A stretch of DNA of 23,915 bases from Lunasporangiospora selenospora (Eukaryota > Mortierellomycota > Mortierellomycetes > Mortierellales > Mortierellaceae): contig JAABOA010000042.1 in NCBI GenBank assembly GCA_015680635.1, positions 6,836 through 30,750 on the forward strand, read 5' to 3'. The position numbers were made by a program, and so were the translations under genes. Shown here in pieces: positions 18,516-23,915 of this stretch. Below the pieces are notes generated by a model. It saw only the letters and a list, made by a program, of their open reading frames with translations. It had not been told where the DNA came from and searched no databases. How positions within the stretch are numbered: the first letter of the stretch is position 1; the number at the start of each line of letters is the position of its first letter.

Positions 18516-21500
18516 CTAGCCAACCAATTCCCACATCTTGTCAACCAATACCGATATCTCTGGTGCCATACCATTCCCCGTTTTCAATTCTTTGGATTGG
18601 TGGAGGCGCGTGAGTCCCCTCCTGATAGCAATCAGTCGATGCTCCGTTAACATGTCTGCCGTCAATGACTTGGAGGCAGCAATGGCAGCTAGCAGTTTCA
18701 GGGCAGACACTGCAATCGTGAATGAACGGTTCTCGAGCCCAACTACGGCCGTCTCAATCAACCACAGATTTGTGTTCCTTGAAGTTGTTCTCCTTTCCAC
18801 AGCGGATGCTACACTAGTTCCTGTGTATAAAACCTGAATACACGCTTGGACTAGAGATAAAGTAGGGTCCGTGTTGCCCGTTGCTTCTAGAGCCTCTTCA
18901 GCATTTTCCTGAAGATATGTTGTTAATGCAGATCCTAGAGCTGGTGTAATCAAATCCATCAAGGCGCAAGGAATCCATTGAGCAGAAGGCGGATAATCTG
19001 TATCCTTGTCTTCCTGCGCCATGCTGACCATTGCCCCTGGTGATGCAGGATGTTTGCCGCCGGCATGGCTCTGCTGCTTCATTGGTGCCAAACTTTGCAT
19101 CGCCATAATGAGCACATTGGCAAAGCAAATTGCCCGAGAGATATTACTGTCGCAAGAGTCATTGTGCGAGATGGGTGCTGTTGCTCCTCCTAGAACATCC
19201 GCAAGTAGGGCCAGGAGTAGATCCTCAGCCGACTTTGGGATGGATAAGGACTCGGCTTGCATTTCATCACCTTCGTCCTCGACAAGCTCTTCAATTGTAG
19301 CGTTATTGGAGTCTGGCACAACATCTCGTGAGAGCTTTTTGAGTTTTGACCAAAAGGGTCCTGTGGGCCTTCTTGTGTAAAACGGTGTGGTAGCAATTAT
19401 CAACTTTGACAACACATCAAGAACGCCAAGCTGCATTTTGTACAGTCCATTCTCGTTGTCACCTAATCAACCCAACAAAAAAAGGAGAGAGAGAGAGAGA
19501 GGGAGAGGGAGAGGGGGGAGGGAGAGAAAGCAGAAGCAGCGAGTCAGAGCTTTGGACGAGCTATAATTTTTTCCATTAAAGACGAAATTGTAAGGCTTCT
19601 AACCTTCACTTGCTGAGGACGATGTCAGTGTAATAATCTTGAAAAAGACCTCCGACACAATTCTATAAATCCATTGAATATCATTTTCATTCTGCTCCTG
19701 AGAGTTCGATTGGATTGACCAGTTCAAAACCCAGTTGTAAAAGGCGAAAAGCCATGCTCGACCTTCTTCCAACTCTATGCTGGTAGGAGAGCCCACTGTA
19801 TCATTGTCGGCCTTTGTTGGGAAGCACTTCTTCAGTTGACCGTAAATGGTCTCGAGAGAAGAATCCGGATATATCCCATGTTTGATCGCCAGCGCCAGTT
19901 TCCGCACTAAACTAAACTCAAGTTCATTGTCGGTTCTAATTTGTGTCACCAAGGCAATAGGGTTGAGTCTTGCTTGCCAAAACACTAACTCATCCATACA
20001 CCAACTAAACAACTGAAAATGAGACATACCTGGTCTCTAGAACCTTTGAAAGCTGTGAAGGAACTGCTTTGACATCTAGTGGCCCACTCTCAGACTCTAA
20101 TGACCTGAACACGCGGACAAAGCCTTGGGCTGGAATGGTCTAAAAAAATCAGTTATGATTACAGTCAAGGTTACTCACAGACCTTGGAAAATACACTCCT
20201 CAATACGCGCTGCTTCCACCAGATGCCTTCTTATTCTTACCTTTAGTATAAGCAACGGTGATAGTCTTGACAATCTAAGATCGTCCAGTGCCTCATCGCT
20301 TGCTTCGAGAGCCTCCTCTAGCATGCTTTCCGTCAAGACTCCCTGCTGCTCAAGAATTATTGTAATTCTTTGCGAGAGCGCGATAATAGCCTCAGGACAA
20401 TCCGAGATAGAGACCGCAAGGCTGTTCCAGACACGGACCAGAATTTGATCTGAGGGTGCTCCATATGTTTTTTGGACAAGGCTGTTCAAAAAGTGACACC
20501 ATTGGAAGGAAGGGATAGCCTCACTGAACTTTCTAAGAAACCGAAATAAAATGTCTAGCGACTGCTCGCGGTTTTCTATTGAAATCATGACAAGTATGGA
20601 CTGTGTTAGAAAATAGTACCAAAAGAAACACATGTTGTGGATTGTAAAAACCAATATTACCTTCACGGAGCACATTCTTCTTCACCCCTGCAGCTTTTGA
20701 GACCAATTGAGCTGGATTCTTGACTTTGCTTGAGGAGATACTAGGATCAGGACCTATCCGGGCGACATGTCTATGGAGAAATTTTAGATTTTGTTCCATA
20801 TTACACTTGATGCGTTTTTCAGCTCATGGAGATAGTTGTACCTTGCATATTCGATAAAAGAGTCGAACCCATCCCCTATGGACCCATCCTTTCTTTGGGA
20901 TAGCATACACTCAATAAGTACAATCTCTGCTGCAGAGCGTACTTCGCTCTCAGGGGAACCAAGTTGTGGGGCAAACCTCTCTACTATACTCGAGGGGTCT
21001 AATGAGGAGAAGGTCCATAAACCAGTTGGCGTTAGGAAACTAGCCGGTTGATTGATGGCATTCGCAGAGTAAAATGACCGAACGGTTACCGAATGATGCC
21101 ACCATTTGACTAGCCGTAAGTTTGATCTTGATATCTTCATCAGGCAACAGCGATATGACAGTTTCTTCTAGCGATGCTCTACATTACATATACAAGGCAA
21201 TTTTAACCTAAGAATACAGTTCACGACACTTCACAGACCCCTAGTAAAGCCATTAACGCTGTGAGTAACTACCTCAGGCTTTCCTCCTTGCTGGGAAGTG
21301 TTTTCGTAAAGTAGTTCATGTCTGACAATGCTTCGACAACACCTAAAGCATTCCTTGCTTTGAAATCGGTCACTCTGCTGGGTTGGCTGTTTAAATGTTG
21401 TCTGAGAGGTTTCAAGATCTCGGGCATAACGACTTGTGGAAAGAGTATGGCATGCTGAGCCACTACTCGTGCCGACGTCAAAGATATCTCTGTTTCTCTG

Positions 21501-23804
21501 TCAAGCAACGACACGATCTGAGGACTGATTTTGGCAAAATCGGCTTCATCCATGGTGCTTGAGACCAGTTGCTGAATAAGGACAGCAACATTCCTTCCGA
21601 CTGGATTGTCCTCTGCAGTCTACATTAAAAAGATGCCAACACTATGTAAACCTCCAAACTTGCGGTTTCCTTTATGAATCTCTGATGCTCTTTGCCAACT
21701 TACCACGACGGTGGACAAGGTAAAGATTGTTGATCGTAGGGCTTCCGAGCTTGGCAATATTCTCTCTGTCAAAAAGTTGCTCTCCACATGGCCTAGGAAC
21801 AACCCTGCAGTGAGGAGTCTCAAAGAAGGAGGGATGTCTCCCTAAGAGTCGATACAGATTAGTATTAGTTGCGCTTTGTTTTGACAAGAAAGGGAAAGTA
21901 GCATCCAATATTTAACCCCCCCCCCCAGTGGACTGGAAGAAACGGGACACTTACTGCTTTCAGCTGCTTTTGCACAGTATCAATCAAGGATGGTATTGAC
22001 ATGGATTCCGATATGGTGGGTAGTGCGGAAGAAACTAAGGTCCATGATTGGGCGAATATTCTGATGATTTCCTTTCCTTTTGCATCCTTGGCGCCAAGTT
22101 GGCTCCGGTTGAATATCACAATCATAGTCATGACATCTGTCAGCCCTGCTGACAAAAGTCCGTGTCTCCATTGTTCCCACTGTATTTGCAAAATGAACAG
22201 CACTCGGTAAGTATTGAGGATGGTTACTCCAGCATAAGAAGGTGTCAGGAAAGAGTCTGCATCAATTTCATTTACCGATTGCACTCGCTTAATAATACGC
22301 TGCATCGACTGCATACTCCGTGCGAAACACAGGCAAGGTGAATCTGGATCCTTGAACCAAGCATCGTCCTTGTTTGCTGCATCCAACTTGACCACCAGAA
22401 AAGATTTGGACTCTGCCTCCATTTCCTTGATCTTGGTTGTCGCTTGTTTAGCCAAGATCTGCGACATTGTGATTGAAACGTCGAGTGCAAGCCCAGTCAG
22501 TCTTGTCATCGATCCTGCGCTGCCTATCGAAGCAGATCTATTCAAGAGTTTGGGTCACGGTCAGAGCAGATTCATGGAACAATGCCTTTTCTGACCTCAC
22601 ATATGGCACCTACCCATCGTCCTTGACAACGGTCTCTAACAGCGATATCCATTCGATAAGTTGCTCCGGTTTGAAGCAACGTGTCTCTATTTCAATACGA
22701 ACGATACATCTTTAGAGTGTTATGATTACTTGAAATAGAGTAGCTGCCATTACGCCAAACAACTTGGCTGTGCTGCGACCTTCGTCTCGATGGCCTCTGC
22801 CGATAAACCAAGGGTCTCTTTTCGGCTGAGGTGCCTTGAATACAACACCACGAGATTGCCCTTTCACACTGTATGACCTGGAGTAGGGCAGGAGTAAAAG
22901 GCTGACTGTCAGCGCGCTCACCTTTTGAATCAGCGTCGTCCACAGTAACACCAGGGTCCTGAACGGCAGGTGAACGATCGTTATCAGGCTGTTGCTTCTT
23001 TACCTTAGCGTGAGGTTTGCTGAGTTGCTGAAGAACATGCTCTAGAATGACCAGTGCTGCCAATTTAGTCTTTTTTTCATTGGCCGGTAACAAGTCCAGA
23101 CTTAAACACTTGGCAGCCAACTCGCGATGCGGGTAATCTGTCAGCAACCAATCCAAGAGCAACATCGCCGTCTTTTTTCCGGGGTCATCCGCTTTCTTCA
23201 TGACCTAGTGATGTCATGACAGGAGATAACAAGTTAATAAATTATGTCTGGGTAAAACGATATGGTATTGGACACCTCATTAAAATTACCTTGCTTGTCA
23301 ATGGTTTCAACACATCCTGCATTTGGGCCAACTCTATGGAATGGTTTTGTAGGTTCTCTGGCGTGTCGACATATGTGATGAGATCTCGTAATGCGGAAGA
23401 AAGGCTTCCTATGACATGGGTGATAGCCGGTGAAATATCATGGTTTAAATATGAAAGGAGGTTGCATTGAAAGGATAACTCGGCGCTCCACGACACTAGC
23501 CTCTTCCTTCAAATCTGCACTTGGATATCGGCCACTGCATGCCTTTTGAACTAGGAGTTCAAGCAGAATATGGCTCTTTTAAAAAGAACTCACCTTCGCA
23601 GTCAATATTGTCGATCGCCTTTCTTAGGGCGGAACGACTTGCCTGAAAGAGGACTAGATACACCTGTCCTAGGTTGTGAGGTGAGTTTGATCTACTTGCA
23701 ACTTTGGAGGTGACTCCCGAGTTCATGCTAGGCGAGCCATGGCCATCACTGGAGGATGAACGTTCGAATGCCAAATCTGCCTGAAAGTCCTGGAGATGTG
23801 CCAT
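18516..23804 (-). CDS. Large unrecognised helical (ARM/HEAT-like) protein
   Basis: I do not recognise this family. About 15 exons give about 1366 residues: 23804-23594, 23495-23290, 23204-22878, 22834-22730, 22684-22614, 22537-21955, 21841-21704, 21619-21273, 21178-21090, 20998-20842, 20770-20661, 20575-20241, 20139-20030, 19968-19604 and 19462-18516. Phases agree at every junction, and CTAAC branch sites support several introns. Composition is Leu/Ile/Ala-rich with repeated amphipathic helices (AALVILEHVLQQL, NVAVLIQQLVSS, ALRSTIFTLSTVV, TIAVSALKLLAAIAAS), suggesting an alpha-solenoid scaffold. Residues 1-50 and about 190-235 look disordered. No signal peptide, membrane segment or catalytic motif was found. 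The join around 22878-22834 is weak (43-nt intron with a GTCATA donor), and the 45-nt intron 22729-22685 is also short. ATG 23804 is the first in-frame ATG. The whole gene, though not all of its 5' UTR, lies in the window. Confidence 0.75.
19484..19529. repeat. GA-rich microsatellite in the last intron of the helical-protein gene
   Basis: GAGAGA and GGGAGA units form a purine tract of about 45 bp within intron 19603-19463. On the sense (minus) strand it is a CT-rich tract just upstream of the acceptor GATTAG, so it could also serve as the polypyrimidine tract. Confidence 0.88.
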
Positions 23805-23915
23805 TCTGCTGATTGCATGTGCAAACAAAAAAACAAATAAAGATTCAGAAAGCGAAATAAAGAGAGCAAAAATTCATTCGGAGACGCTTTTCGGCACTCG
23901 CGGTCCTCTGGAGTA

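Noticed and set aside
18404-18613. Small plus-strand frame after GRC3
   Set aside because: It is built on a T-rich 3' UTR tract and overlaps the last exon of the opposite gene.

Overview
The window reads as intron-dense nuclear DNA of a fungus. There are nine protein-coding genes and about 36 inferred introns, mostly 45-200 nt, with GT-AG borders, frequent CTAAC-type branch sites and many microsatellites. Gene content (U2AF35, CDT2, mitochondrial uS10m, UTP13, GRC3, a small GPI-type secreted protein) and this intron style suggest an early-diverging filamentous fungus, possibly Mortierellomycotina. That lineage guess is inference; no rRNA or other taxon marker is present. A 160-N assembly gap lies at 13032-13191.

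Layout: 1-1315 (-), 5' part of an unrecognised, disordered, possibly nuclear protein that leaves the window at base 1. 2047-3001 (+), U2AF small subunit, three exons. 3266-5558 (-), CDT2/DTL WD40 substrate receptor, seven exons. 5817-6880 (-), mitochondrial ribosomal protein Rsm10 (uS10m). 7166-10394 (+), UTP13/TBL3 of the small-subunit processome, six exons. 10543-12701 (-), an unrecognised coiled-coil protein with a hydrophobic C-terminal tail. 14234-14656 (+), a secreted Ser/Pro/Ala-rich, probably GPI-anchored protein. 14976-18350 (+), GRC3/NOL9 polynucleotide 5'-kinase, five exons. 18516-23804 (-), a large unrecognised helical protein in about 15 exons.

Genes are packed either tail to tail (U2AF/CDT2, UTP13/coiled-coil gene, GRC3/helical gene; 148-264 bp between stop codons) or head to head (gene 1/U2AF, RSM10/UTP13). 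Several products serve RNA and ribosome biology: 3' splice-site recognition (U2AF35), pre-18S processing (UTP13), ITS2 processing (GRC3) and mitochondrial translation (Rsm10). CDT2 belongs to replication-licensing ubiquitination. No operon-like, mobile, CRISPR or phage-like system is visible.

The most interesting sequence-level signals are two introns that only splice in frame with a GC donor (GCAAGT), one in U2AF35 itself and one between Walker A and Walker B of GRC3. Retention of either gives a truncated protein lacking a key module. Also notable are a T15 run in CDT2 that breaks the frame by one base, a 141-residue acidic tail on Rsm10, and two substantial unrecognised genes. Exon borders were derived by hand from reading-frame continuity, splice consensus and recalled family sequences; no transcript evidence was available.
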